A DNA stretch of 64,000 bases from Wuchereria bancrofti (lineage: Eukaryota > Nematoda > Chromadorea > Rhabditida > Onchocercidae), in NCBI GenBank assembly GCA_005281725.1, contig SSBO01000012.1, positions 3,606,102 to 3,670,101 of the forward strand, read 5' to 3'. Both the position numbers and the translations under genes were made by a program. The notes under the pieces are model-generated. The model did no database searches, had not been told where the DNA came from, and worked only from the letters and a program-made list of their open reading frames with translations. This document shows positions 13,201 through 34,100 of the stretch, piece by piece (position 1 is the first letter of the stretch; every line of letters starts with the position of its first letter).

Positions 13201-15304
13201 TTTTGGTTATCGTTTCACGTCAATAATGTTATTTTAGTTGCAGTATTTAGAGTTTTGATATTTGAGGTAAGTTAAATTATTTCTCCCTTTTGTGATTCAT
13301 CAAAAAAATATGAATCTAATGACATTTTCAGATTCCAGTAAGGTTCAGGAGTAATTAATTGGTTGTTCACGTTTTCAGGATAACCGCAATGAATGAGCGA
13401 TATCGCGGTGGACGAGACATAATTATAGATTTACCTGCGGAATACGACATTAATCATATCGATTGGTTATCTGTTTACTGCTATAAATTTCGGGTTGATT
13501 TCGGACATGTGTCTATTATGAATGTATCACAAAGAATACCTCCCTATGTACCACCACAGAAACGAGTAAGTCAACCCCTTCTATTAAAAATCATTACGGA
13601 AATTTTTCCGAAGTTACTCACCATGTTTGCATAGCTTCTTATACTGAAATTACTTATCGATAAACCATGGAATTTTTTGGTAGCCTGTTTAATTTAAAAA
13701 ATCAGAAAAAGATGGAGAAATAAATTCACACATATCTAGAAATGCGTATAGGACTCAAGCATTGAATTACAAATCCTCCATCCATCCTTCTTACCAAACA
13801 TCCTTCTCACCAAATTGAAGTGTTTCTAATAACAATATTTGTGTTTTTGCTACCAATATCCTAAAGTACCTTAGTAACTTTCAGAGCAGCTCTTCAGGTT
13901 ACTGTATTCATCATTTTTCAGTTTGATGATATAGAACTTTCTAAAATTGACGGTTGGCCACTAATTTCGCTGCTGGGAACAGATGATCGTTTAAATTTCA
14001 CATTTCAGTTAGGACCTCCAGGTGGTCGACGAGGTTATCAGGTAGTTGTTTTTTGCTTCACTGATAAAAGATGTAAATTGTATAATGTTCGATCAAAAGA
14101 ACTGGCTTCAACCTCTGTTACAGTTTATGGCACACGCTAGACCAGCAAAGTATGTGTGGTATGTGAATGGCTATTTGGCTGATATTTATTTGAAACGTGG
14201 GGTCACATATACATTCAAGTAAATTTTGAAAATTTTTGCAGGTCTTTTGATTACAAAATTATAAATATAAGTAGGTATTTAAGAGTCTTTTAAAAAGGTT
14301 TCGTTCTTTCTGCATGTGATATCTCCGATGGGAAATAATTTAAATATGTCGGTTGAACGGTAGATAATTGCTGTAAGAAGAAAAAGTTGTAGCAAATATG
14401 ATATGAACTGTTTTGAATCCAACTTTTCCATATGGTCCGTTTTTAAATTAACGATCGTCTTTGCATGCCAGCACTGGTGATGATGATGGACGTTTTTAGT
14501 GTTGAGGGTGGTAATGATAAATCCACAAGCGATTTCTACAATCCGCTGTATATATCAGATGATCCATTTGGTGGATACGCTAAATTATCCAATGATGAAC
14601 GAAAAGTACGAGAATATTCCTTAGTTTACGGGGAAATTAAGCGAGTAGTCTTCACTTTTATTTTTTTTGTGTTTGAATTTGTTTTTGAATTCAAATTTTA
14701 TAATCCACCTAACTTCCATCTATTTTGAAAATAGTTATCTGTATTGCAGCAAGTGAAAATAATGGCTGGACACAACCCAAATGAGACTGCTGGTCACCTG
14801 TGTTTGTGGTCTCACGATGGTGGAGATGATGAGGAGGCTGATAAATTTAACAGTTTCATTGAGTATCGGCATTCACTTAAATTAAAATGTACTGAAACAT
14901 CCAAAACAGCAACTTTTCATTTCACTCCAACAGCTGAAACACCCGATACTCTCTATTATCAGGTAAATTAAGACAACATTCATTCAATTTATCTTCAGCT
15001 TTTCTGTGAAGTGGTTTTCCTTCTATTGCATGTTAAACTCATTGGTTTTTAGTATTCAAAGGAAGAACTGTTACAGAGTTATTCAACATATAATATGGGC
15101 TGGAAGATCCATGTTGTCGATGATTTACCGAAAGATATAGCAGATTTTGTGGAAGAACCATATCAGTATGATATCTGGTTACAACAGCATAATTTGTTAA
15201 ATGCTAGAGAGGGATCGTTATCTGCATCAGCATCATATTACTACGTCCTTCCATCAATATTATGTTTCGTGATATGCACTGCTTCTGCTTTTATGTTACA
15301 GTGA
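10209..15304 (+). CDS. Skeletor-like protein with two DM13 domains, probably GPI-anchored
   Basis: Twelve phase-consistent exons: 10209-10263, 10366-10566, 12326-12425, 12524-12635, 12825-12996, 13071-13158, 13379-13565, 13922-14041, 14124-14218, 14500-14644, 14750-14962 and 15053-15304 (579 aa). The N-terminus is hydrophobic, like a signal peptide (about residues 1-18). Two DM13 domains follow (about 40-165 and 170-290); each has the YNGKAPD/FDGDKAPD turn and the family's single conserved Cys (SLFC, C152; SVYC, C277). Residues about 320-540 match the Skeletor C-terminal cupredoxin-like region: YVWYVNGYL, GVTYTFNVEGGN, YISDDPFGGY, TPDTLYYQ, MGWKIHVVDD. The last ~23 residues are hydrophobic after a Ser/Ala stretch, like a GPI signal. 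The DOMON domain that insect Skeletor carries between these parts is not visible. DM13 proteins are thought to be redox-linked and matrix- or membrane-associated; the exact role here is unknown. Least certain are exon 2's start (10354 is also in phase) and exon 3's donor. Confidence 0.87.
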
Positions 15305-17244
15305 GGTGACATTTGGTGCTAAGCAATTGATCTCTTGAATCTTTTTTAGGTAAAACCACTCTCCATTTCAAGTTTCATCTATTGCCTCTATTGTTCAATT
15401 CCAAATCGATTCCAGATCTCGCTGATAGCCAAGGCCTTAACTTAAACTTGAAAACCAATACTTTTTTCTAACCGTCATATTTGACACAACATTTAGATGT
15501 TATCAATGCTTTTTCTAAATGTAAATGAAAATGAGCTCCGGAATTTAAGAAATGTCGAGTGATATGCATAAGCAATATTGAGTCTGAAATATGCATAACC
15601 AGACACACTATTTAATATGATCATGGAAGTACTGCAGAAACTTTATTACCTGCCTGTAATGATAGTAATCGTCGTGTCAATAGTATTCCATAAAATCAGA
15701 CATTTTTAAATTGTTTACTTATGCTCCAAGTCGGCATTTTGAATCTCGAGATTTGGTTAAATTCTTTTGTGACAGGTCACATACCATACAAATTATTTAT
15801 CTAGGGACTTTTTATTGCTGGAATGACTTTACAAATTTCTAGCGACCGCAAACTTAACTAAGGACTTATTTATTTGGATCAGTATAAAAAATCAAATTCT
15901 TCTTACATTACGAACATTTTCCAATCCCACATTTCTTTGAATCAACTTGATTCCACTTCAAATTCAACGGAACAGGGAAACTAGACACTTCCATCATTGA
16001 CAAGCATCTTGAACTTTCCCGTACTGATGTTGTCACTGGACTTCGGCCCTCTCATGTTTCACAACATATGTGTTAAAGAGTTTCTCTATGTTTTAAAATC
16101 TTGAAGCACTAGTAAACGCAATTATTACGTTGGCCAGTTATGTGTCAACACTTCGAATATTGTGAATTCACGGACTAAAAGTTACATTGTTTTCGCTGTC
16201 ATCTATAATGCAAACAAAAACTGTCGCTTGAAGAAAACGGGAAAATGGTCGTTTACCGCGGAAGTCAGGAATTATAATTCTTAACCGTTACTGCCTAAAA
16301 TGATGTTAACTTGGAGATAATTCATTCTCCAAAATCTTTTTCTGATGTAATTAAACATAGACGACCCAAATTCTCTACATGAAGGGAAAAAGTACAAGAA
16401 CGGAGTGAACAAATTATGGTTCATTTTTAATTACAATATACAGTTAGAAAGACTAGGTGAAAATACGATGAATGTCTAAGTCAATTTCTAACAAAAAGTA
16501 CGTTGGTTAATATGAGAATACAACAAAAATGGAGCACACGCCAGTACGAGACATCAAAGTCTAAGGGAAAATTGAAAATGATGATCACAACGAAGATGGA
16601 AATGATGAAATGCTTTTGATATGAAGTGTGGAGCCAAGTGACACATAAAAACCATGATGCTGATAGAGATGATAAAGTTAGAAGAAAAACATTTTGTTCC
16701 AAACGACGGCTTCTCCATCGCCGTACACTTGAAACACATGACAAATGGGAATCTTTAGTAACGAATGTTTTGGAATAGAATAACACACAAAAATTTATGT
16801 ACAGCACAATATGTTAATTACACTTATAAAACCTCACTCTTCTTGTAATCAGTATTTGATACGTATTATCTGCTTGACTGTTAATTCATTGAAAGCGTCA
16901 ATAACCATTCACTTACCACCATAAATCTCCAATATTTTGGATTTCTTCCAATTAAAACAAACTATCATAATCTCAGAGTTAGATCTCTACGAGAAATTCT
17001 TCAAGCATTAAAGGTTGTATTGTTCGCTTATTTTCGACCAACTTTTAAATTGTTTCATAATCCTATCCCTTTAACGAGAAGTTGAATAAAAACTCATACT
17101 TCTTACAAATTTCAAACATCTTCGAGAAAAACAAATAATGCGGTGGTGGATCAGTAAGTGAACTGAAATCAGCTATAGACTTGAAAGTTAAACAGTGCCA
17201 GATATAGAAAAATGGACGATGCAGATGCACATGATGACACGATG
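15305..17244. other. Intergenic / 3' flanks of two convergent genes
   Basis: This 1.9-kb stretch lies between the stop codons of the Skeletor-like gene (+) and the SoxD gene (-), so it must hold both 3' UTRs. I see no convincing polyadenylation signal and no supported gene. Two overlapping minus-strand frames near 16481-16807 are open for up to 108 codons but look like chance. Confidence 0.55.
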
Positions 17245-25193
<7,949 letters not shown>

Positions 25194-27822
25194 CTTGCAA
25201 AAAATTTTTAAAATAGAAAATTGAAGTTCATATTTTTCTGAGGCGAACTTTTCACATTTGGAAAAATTGGAACTTCCTATTTATTATACACATTCTAGAT
25301 CTGAAGGTGTATGGCAGCAACGCTTTTAAAAAAATTCACATAAATTTGATGATAAGAAAGCGGTGCTACTAAGTTATGTAGTACTGTAGCACTGAAACTT
25401 GAACTTAAATTTTAAATTCACTGTACCATTCAGGACAAGAACTTTTTCACATAGCGATTAACAGCAACAGAAATATTTTATGTGTAGAATGAACTCTCGA
25501 TTGTGGAGAAAAGAAGCGACATAATGAACTTGTCAGATTGGAAAAACATGAATTAATGGTATAAAATGAATTGAATATAAACAACTTAAAATTCACTTTT
25601 TCACTTATTTTTGTAAACTAAACTCGTATCAAAGGAAAAATTTAGGAAGTGACGGTTATCCAGAAGTTCGCCACACAAGTGATACCGTAATGTGAAGCTG
25701 TGAATAACCGCAACTAACTTTTACCCGAGAGAAAAAAAAAAAAGAAACTAAAGACAGAAAAGTAACACCTTCAACAAAGACGTTAATTACCCGCTGAACA
25801 AGATTACAAATGACTAACAGAACGGGATCAAAATGTGCTAGGAAAATAGTAATCATAAAAAGACGACTGACAAAAAAACGAATGGCGTTAATAGCAAACA
25901 CAGTCGTAAAGAAATGAAGGGTAGGAAAGTTCTTTCCTGCAGAACGAAAAAAGTTTACAAAAATCAAGTTCATAGCCAATAATTGTTTGCTAATCAAATA
26001 TGGTAAAATCCAGGGAAATTGACTAGATCAACCGATGTGCGATGAATAGATGTCGTCGAAGGTCTTATCTAAACAAAAAAAAGGAAGTTAGAGGGATAAA
26101 GTAGGGATGAAACTGGTTGAAGATGAGAAGATAAGATTGAACAAGGAAAAAGCATTAGGCTAATGGCAATTGAGCACTTGTTACCGGATGTTGAGGTGAC
26201 ACGCGATGGATTCATCTAGAAAGATACCGGGGAAACACCGTACACCTGCATAAGCAGTCATCCATTTTATTTATAACTTCATCAGCTATTCCTCTCTCGG
26301 GGAACATATTATCATTACAGCCTATTCCATGCGTATAACATAACCACCCAGTCTCCGATTTCCAAGGTTCATATAGACGTGTAGAGGGCTCACCAGTTTA
26401 CGTCTTTACTGGAAATTACCTTCTTTCCTTCTCCTCTCACTTTCATATATTCTCCCTGACTGCACAATCAACAATCTTGATGTCACGCGATAATTTTAAT
26501 AAATTAATCATTTATGGCAACTAGCGAGAAAATTAAGTCAACTTTTATAATTTATATGTTAAAAAACCAATAACAAATTCTAACTTCGTATGCTTTTAAA
26601 ATTGTATGATTCATTACTATTCAATCCCGAAGGAACCAATCCTCAAACTACTAAAGAATGAAAACGAGAGCCCAGGCCCCGTGGAAAATTTGATTTTGTA
26701 CCCCAGATCGGCAAATTTTAAATTTTTTGAAAAACAAATCCAATAGGCGAAAATGAATAGTTTTAAATATTCTGTTAAAGAGCCGAAATGAAGTGCAACG
26801 CAAGCACAGAACTTTGCAGCGAAGACTAAAAAATGGCAATACATTTCAGGTAAAAAAGAAAAAAGGAATTACAGAGATCGATTCGAAACGATAATAGTAT
26901 GGAAATAATTGATGAGTGTAAGTTGGAGTTATCACAGAACTGAAGAATTTTAGGTATTAATTGGACATCTAGCAACACGTTATTCAGATTTTGAGTGTTC
27001 ATTAATGAAACGTTATCATAATGCATATTTATTTGAACTCGTCTTTTTCAGTTCCCTACGCTCTTTGCATTAATAAGTGTGAAGTAAAGGAAGAGAACTG
27101 AACATTACTACGGACAATTTGAGGCAACTTTTCGAATGCCAACTGACCGTCTATATACAGCTATAGATAACAATAGCCCAGAGAGGTTCGATATACCCTA
27201 GGCTATATCAACCCTAACTATTCCAATAGTTTTATACACCAAACAAGAAAAAAATAAAACTTTATGGACAATCAAGCAACCACTACTTACTCCTTATTCC
27301 AGTTACTTAGAAGTGAATTCTCACATATGCCAAAAAGACACTGAAAACTAAAAAATTTAAGGACCAAACATTTGCATAATTCTGTTTATTTTACAGCCCA
27401 AGCGATATTTGCATGAAACCAAACATTACTGGCATCATAGCGGACAAAATCCTCATTTCACTCGATATTTTTGTAAGCAGCCTGAATTATAGAAGACTAG
27501 GATCAAACAAAGCGGAATTTAAGCAAGTTCCCGTTTGTATGGTGGCTATCCTTACTAAGTGTAACATGAAACGCATCATGCACGTGTAAATCTATTTGTA
27601 TCATTATCAAAACCGTCTTTGTATTGGAGTGGAATAAACAGTTGAATAGAATAAAGCGGTGTTATCTATTACCGCGGTAATCGTGTTCACTGTTTCCATG
27701 AAAAAACTCTTTTGACAGCGGTACCGATGTTTCGACACGGAAATATATTCTATCCTTATTTTATTTTAGCTCTATCAATTTATATTTTATGCTGTCCGTC
27801 TTATTATTAACTTTCATATATC

Positions 27823-27848
27823 ATATATATATATATATATATATATAT
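27823..27848. repeat. (AT)13 microsatellite
   Basis: An uninterrupted AT dinucleotide run of about 26 bases preceded by CATATATC. It is likely length-polymorphic. Confidence 0.9.
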
Positions 27849-29087
27849 CATAACTATTAAGACTCGTCTTATTATTTACTTAACTATTGAGAAATCCCCC
27901 TTTTTCCATTAAAGGACACATCTACAATAGTGATTATTTGCCATTGAAAAGTTGAACTTCTCTTGAGTGCAGAAAATATCCTGATTCGTTGTAGCAGTTC
28001 GTTTTATGCCAACAAAGAAAACCTGGCATAATGGTTCATGTCAAAGCATGCGCAATTTATACCACGAGCATCAAGCAAAATAAAAAAATGCTGTGTTTTG
28101 ATTAGCCGCAAACTTTTTTCAATCTATGTAGCCGTGCACTGATAATACTTGACAATATTTTAGGTTAAAAAGCCTTTAACGCGGACCAATGACGGCATTT
28201 TTATTTCTCAGTAAGTTCATCTATCTTATCAACTCCGTCAATTCTTGATTAAAATAAAAATTAGAAAAAATGACTAACCTTGATGAACAGTCGAGCTAAT
28301 AAGTGAAAAAAAAAGTAAAGTGCACTCAACTATGAAAAAATAAATCGCAGCTGTTTCGCTAAGGATAATACGAGAGAAAAATAAGTTTCATAAAAGAACG
28401 AACTCACTATTCAATAATTGTATGGAAAGTCTTAAATTTTCACATTTAAGATTAAAGTGACATGGTACATCCCTAAATTTTTCAAATTAGCAGATGTACT
28501 GAGGAAATTTTGCATCAATCATTAGTAAATATTATGATCTACTTTTGATTCAAAAACAATTATTATTCAATTTTCTAAATTCTTGAATAGACTCGGATGG
28601 GAAAAACTAGCTTATAAAGGCCTCTCGATCCATTTGGCTACTGCTACGCATTTCTAAGGTTGGGAAACTTTGGCATATAACCTCTTGATAGCTGAAAACT
28701 AGGTCTTAATTGCATAGGTAATTCAGCATGACTACAGTGTCTCGACAGTATATGTTTTCGGAAACTTATTAGTAATGGAAATATAAGTATTAATAATATT
28801 TAAAATATTTTCTCCTCCTAATTCCAATTAAATCTAACATTAAATACCGAATAGACGCAAAAAAGGAAATTGAAATACCTGTGTTTTGTAGATTTAGTGA
28901 GCAGTCACAAGTATCTTAAGCATCTGTCAGCCTGAATTATTCAAAAAAGTGCGCGGAGACTAAATTAATTCATATATACCCTTGAAAGCTGAAATAATTC
29001 TTAACCTTCAGGGTTATTACCATACAAATAAACTTGAAATGCTAACAGAAATTCTATTAAAATATGAAATCGAAGACTGGATGTATA

Positions 29088-29150
29088 TGTGTGTGTGTGT
29101 GTGTGTGTCTGTGTGGTATGTGTGTGTGTCTGTGTGGTATGTATGTATGT
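29088..29150. repeat. (GT)n microsatellite with imperfect TCTGTGTGGTATG units
   Basis: A TG run is followed by two copies of TCTGTGTGGTATG and then GTAT repeats. The open frames across it on both strands are repeat artefacts. Confidence 0.85.
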
Positions 29151-31049
29151 GGGTGAGTGATTAAAATTGGTGGGAGAAATAGGAAACAAATGATGTATTC
29201 ATTGTTTTGGTCGGAGCTTTAGATGAATGGCCGATTAAACAAGGGTCTGTTTTAAAGGGTAAAGGAAGGAGAGCAACAATGCTTAGTTTATGTGTAGCTT
29301 TAAGAAGAGGAGAGCATTGAAAATTCAGATGTTTACGGGGCGCAATTGTGTGAATAGATGGTAAAACACGAGGTGTTCCACATTTCTAACAATCCCTAAT
29401 TCTTGCTAATTAATCACTTTTGCATAGGTTTTCAAAACACCCCTCTCCATCTTCCAACTGTGTTGCACGACTGCTTATTGTACTGCTTCATCCAGTCAAA
29501 AATAATTGCCCTCAAGGTGCTTCGCAGTATTAGCAACTCCAGAACCAACCTTTATGTATTTCAAAACTCTGCAAGTTTTAAAAAACTGTACTCGGCACAA
29601 CTTACAAATCATCTTCACTGTATCCATCCTGCCTCTTAACAACAATCTTAACAGCATTAACAATTAACAATACCTAGGAAACTTAGAATATGTCAGAATC
29701 TTCTAAAAAAAATAGATATGCAAACAGTGCGATGATTTAAATTAGTGAATAATTTTTTTTCTACTTAAAGGGATGGAATTTTCGAGACCATTTGGTTTTA
29801 TCGAAACTTTAAGGTTCAAGATTGAGTGATAATATTGGACAGTTACGACTTTCCTTGCTTTTTTTTTCCAGAAAACTCATCTAATTCCCTTTAATTTCTC
29901 AAATCGCCCGACATTCAGTGATATTCTTCTATAGTATATCGAGCCGGAAGTGATGATACATTACATCCTCAAACGTACAATAACATCGTCCTTAAGCAAA
30001 TGATGAAGTTTTTTGTTTCTGCCCTGTAGGCGATAAGAACCGTGTTAACTGGGGAACGGAAGGTCGAAGAATGCTGTTTTCCGTTAATGATGATTTACCG
30101 TTTTCCGGCACTAAGCGTTTCCCTCTAGTGATTTAACGAGGAAATAAAAAACAGTACGAAGCACGTCATAGATCCTTTCAAAGAGTAACAGAACAAAACC
30201 TAATCAGATCCATCAAAAAACTTATATTTATATACACATTACCTTAAATAGCACCTGTTCAAAACCTTACGATTCTCCCACGACTGATTGGCCTCTTTGT
30301 GATATTTTTGTTTTAGAAAATTCCAAAAAGATTGAAATTCAGGAATTCCAAAGCTACTAGGACTGTTTGGAATCTACAGCATTCCGATACAGTGCATTGG
30401 GCAGTGCAGGCTAAATTTTGTTCAACCAGTCTATCAACGAACTGGAAGGGAAAGTATAAGAGACTGAAGAGACGGTGAGATAATTCATTCCTGGGAAACT
30501 TTTACGATTTTTCCTTCTTCTAACAAAATTTTGCAGCGGCTGTACTCAAAAAACAATGTGTTTCATAATAATAATTTTAATATGATTTTGTGGTAAACAC
30601 TGTCGCCGACAGGTGTTCTCGTTGCGGGGAGAAAACAAAGAAAAAAATAGATGCAAATTAATGTCAAGCAATGGCAAAACTGGAAGTACAATGCAAATTT
30701 CGAATTTCAAAGACAGAGACTGCTTCACATGAATGTCCCGATTAAAATATTAAAATATAGCCGAAATGTCCTAGCACTTGTTGAACTTAGACATGGTAGG
30801 ATGGAAAAAAGTTGTGATATAGTGCTTGTCATTATTAATTCTTTTTGGAAGAGGTAAAAAAACTGAAATATTGAGGATAATTTTACTAAACTTTTCGGTT
30901 AGATCTAAAACTAGCAATTTGGAGTTTTTTTTGGAAAAAAAAGCTAGAAGAATTTGAAATCAACCTATGAAAAAAGGAAAATGGGTTTAAAAAAGGGTGA
31001 TGTGAACAGTGTTGACAGCGGAAGGTGAGGTGCCTGTTGCGCCTGTTGA

Positions 31050-31096
31050 TGTGTGTGTGCGTGAATGTATATGTGTTCGTATGTATGTGTGTGTAT
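31050..31096. repeat. Imperfect (GT)n / (GTAT)n repeat
   Basis: GTGTGTGTGC is followed by degenerate GTAT/GTGT units over about 47 bases. It lies just before the GC-rich GGCCGGTC repeat. Confidence 0.65.
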
Positions 31097-31153
31097 GCCG
31101 AAGAGTTTGTTTAGCTTTAGCCAATAATAAAAATTTGCATGGTGGGCATATAT

Positions 31154-31171
31154 GGCCGGTCGAGGCCGGTC
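31154..31171. repeat. GC-rich direct repeat GGCCGGTC x2
   Basis: Two exact copies of GGCCGGTC are separated by GA, inside a GC-richer island (about 31140-31215) in otherwise AT-rich DNA. The function is unknown. Confidence 0.6.
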
Positions 31172-34100
31172 TATGAGTCTTGTCGCACTCGATCAGCCGT
31201 GCCTTGTCTTGAGTCCTAAGACAATTCCCAATAAAATTCCATTAAGCGGCGTTCATTTATTCACTCACCAAGAATAGGAGCTTTTCTATTTGCCTGGACC
31301 CGTAAACTGCTAACGGAAAAAGGGTAAGGAAAAGACAGGGGAAGAGGTAAAATAGGCCCACGCTAACATAACTATTACACGTGCCATTAGTTAGTTGCCT
31401 TTTGGGTATCGAGCTGATTTCCTTATCTTTACCTGTTTATCGTGTTTACCGCAGAAGTACGAAAACTGAAACTGATACAGTACCGCAAACTAGAAGAGCT
31501 TACTGCTAACAGGTGGTGCATCGCGCTAATGTTAATGTCGATATTTCAAAGACTGGCATAGGTCAATTGAATGTTAGTTGAGTCGTACACAAGACATTAC
31601 CTGCATCGGGATGTTACATGCTGATCCTCCAGTAACCAGCAAAATCCGCTATTTTGAGGAATTGAAAATCACTGAAACTTGAAACATTAATTGTAGATCT
31701 GAGATATAGGCAGTTTTCCAGATTAGTGAAAAACATTTCTGTAGATACAATATACAAAAAATATGCAGGCACAGAGAACGAAAGACGTAAAAACTAACAA
31801 GTGAAAAAAAAAAATACTAAAAATGTGCGATAGAAATCATACACACAAAACCTGATGACGCTTTTCCTTAATTCAACAATATTCAAAAAAAGATGAAGTT
31901 GAAGCAGACATCCATTCTTTCACCTTCATCGATTTATGCCATTGAATGCTTGAAAGGATGGGCTGGTGAGAACTTCATCATTCGGAAAAAAATAAACTTT
32001 GAGAATCAAACTTCATTTAAGAAGGAACAGACGTGGTAGGCCTACCTAATGGTCAGCATACAATGTGTGAAAAGAAATGTATAATGTAATTTTAGCAATA
32101 TAAGATCCACTCCATATTTTTTTCTTCAGCAAATTCTATCAATTTTTTTAGCTGAGGTCAAAAAACTTCGAAAACTAGATTTGAGCAGAAAGCAGTTCCG
32201 AAAAATCCACTGTCCAGTAGAAAATTTAATTAATTTTTTTCCCTGATCAACGACTACAAAATCGTCAGACCCCACCTCACATTTGGAAGTTAATTTCTAA
32301 ATATTTAGAAGTGCTGGAAGAGTACAAATATAATACAAGAATTTCAAGATGCAGTGGAAAGGAATGAAAACGTATATAGAAAAGTATATGGAAAAAGATA
32401 GGGGCAATGAATGACTGATAGCCATAGTTATATTCATAATGTAATAATTGATTCTTATACCTTTCAATTGAATAATTAGAAAGACTATAAAAATGCAATT
32501 ATAAAAATCATTGTGAGCGATACTAAAGCGTTTCACAGTGATTATATATATTAATAATAATAAATTTTATTATTGTTATTAATTTATTTTATTATTGTTA
32601 TCATTATCATCATTATTATTTACTATCATTTACTACCATTATTCACTATTATTAATATGGAGCCCACTACAACAGTTTTCTTATTCTCTTTCAATAGCAC
32701 AACAAATACCATATTACACGAAACAAACAACAAGGGCACTGGATAATGCTTCATTTTGTAATTAAGTTAGAAATCAGAAATTTAGACTAGTAATTAATTG
32801 ATACTCTATTTACGTATCCCCATCCCATTTCGATCGATCAACCTTCCACTAAGATATTATGATACAATATTCCGGTCCATAAACAATGAACTACTACCTA
32901 CTAACTGAAACAACTTATCACTAAATGTAATAGTAACTTGCCACCAGCTGACGGCTGATAATAAGAAAAGTTTCTTCTCACTTCTTTCCAAAGGTAATAC
33001 TAATTCACATTATGCACTGTTAACAACTATATAATAGAACCAGCTGGGCAAAAACGCGTACTTTGAAACAAATTAGACCTATCATGGCGAATGTGTGTCG
33101 CACGAATTGTTCCCCTTATAACCTATGCCTAAAATTCCAAAAGCTATATAATATATACATATAGGTATAGATATAAATATAACGCCGACATAGAGAAATC
33201 AAGTAGAGAGACACATATGCCAAACACATACAAACCATTAACAATTAGCATAATTGTTAGGCTTAACAAGAGACTAAAATAGAGTCTCGCTGTCTCAAAC
33301 AATGTGTTATGGATGAGTTGAGCTAATTCCACCATCCAACACTTCCCTTCTTATGAAAGCCTTTTTCTTTTCCTCACCTCTTGCTTCCTCTATTTTACCG
33401 TTTCTACGTTTAGAATTTGGATACAATTTTGAAATTCTACTATAAGCTCAAGCATAACACTATCATGAATATACCAAACTCAAGACTCATCCATCCATAC
33501 TTAAAATTTACCACAGAATTAATAATCAATGTTTGGAATTGGAACCTCGAATTTCGACCCCTTAAATGATACAATTGGAATGAGCTTATTTCACTATGGA
33601 ACAAGTACTAATAACTTCAGTACAGTTACACAGATTGATGAACTCACTGATATCACCTTGCCGTCCAGTTGGAAACCCTCCTAACTGATGTACTACAGGT
33701 AAGTAATTCAAGAAATAAATATCAATAGATCAGAACATTGACGAATCAGATTTGCCATACCTTATTTCGAAGAGGATAGCAAAAGAACTGCAAGGAGAAA
33801 GGGAGAACGGAACTCTTCGTTCTAAAAATTCTACTGGTGAAGGTAGTTGAAACAGTAAACACACCGTGAGTAGTTAATTAATTATACTTAATTCGAATAG
33901 CAAATTAATAAAATCATTTCCAACACAGCAGTATTAAGCTTAATCGTTTACAAAAAAGAATATCAAAAATCTTAAATTTGAAATTGATGTTAAATCAGCT
34001 GATGGTGGTAAAAAGATGAAGAATCCGACAGTCGCCTCAATATAATTGTAATTGCCATTGCAGTAGGCTTACAAATAGGAATTGAACAGCATTTTTAATT

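Larger units (their letters stand above)
25194..31139. other. egl-13 upstream region, left part of a gene desert
   Basis: The sequence is AT-rich with simple repeats at 27823-27848 and 29088-29150. A hydrophobic minus-strand frame of 113 codons at 25656-25997 is the longest unexplained frame, but it has no domain and no splice links. This part is expected to contain the egl-13 promoter and any 5' non-coding exons, none of which I can place. Confidence 0.5.

Noticed and set aside
13566..13921. Search for a missing DOMON-encoding exon in the Skeletor-like gene
   Set aside because: The intron is too short and has no open segment that joins in phase.
16481..16807. Two overlapping minus-strand frames (108 and 61 codons) past the egl-13 stop
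   Set aside because: Hydrophobic, low-complexity peptides in what should be 3' flanking DNA; no link to egl-13 exons.
25656..25997. 113-codon hydrophobic open frame on the minus strand upstream of egl-13
   Set aside because: It looks like translated AT-rich DNA (many F, V, I, L), has no domain, and a few frames of this length are expected by chance in 64 kb.
27186..27200. GGTTCGA resembling a tRNA T-loop
   Set aside because: No A-box, acceptor stem or anticodon stem could be fitted around it; likewise for other GTTCGA words.
28982..29189. Frames with repeated VCVSVWYV or HTHTTQT peptides
   Set aside because: They translate the (GT)n microsatellite.
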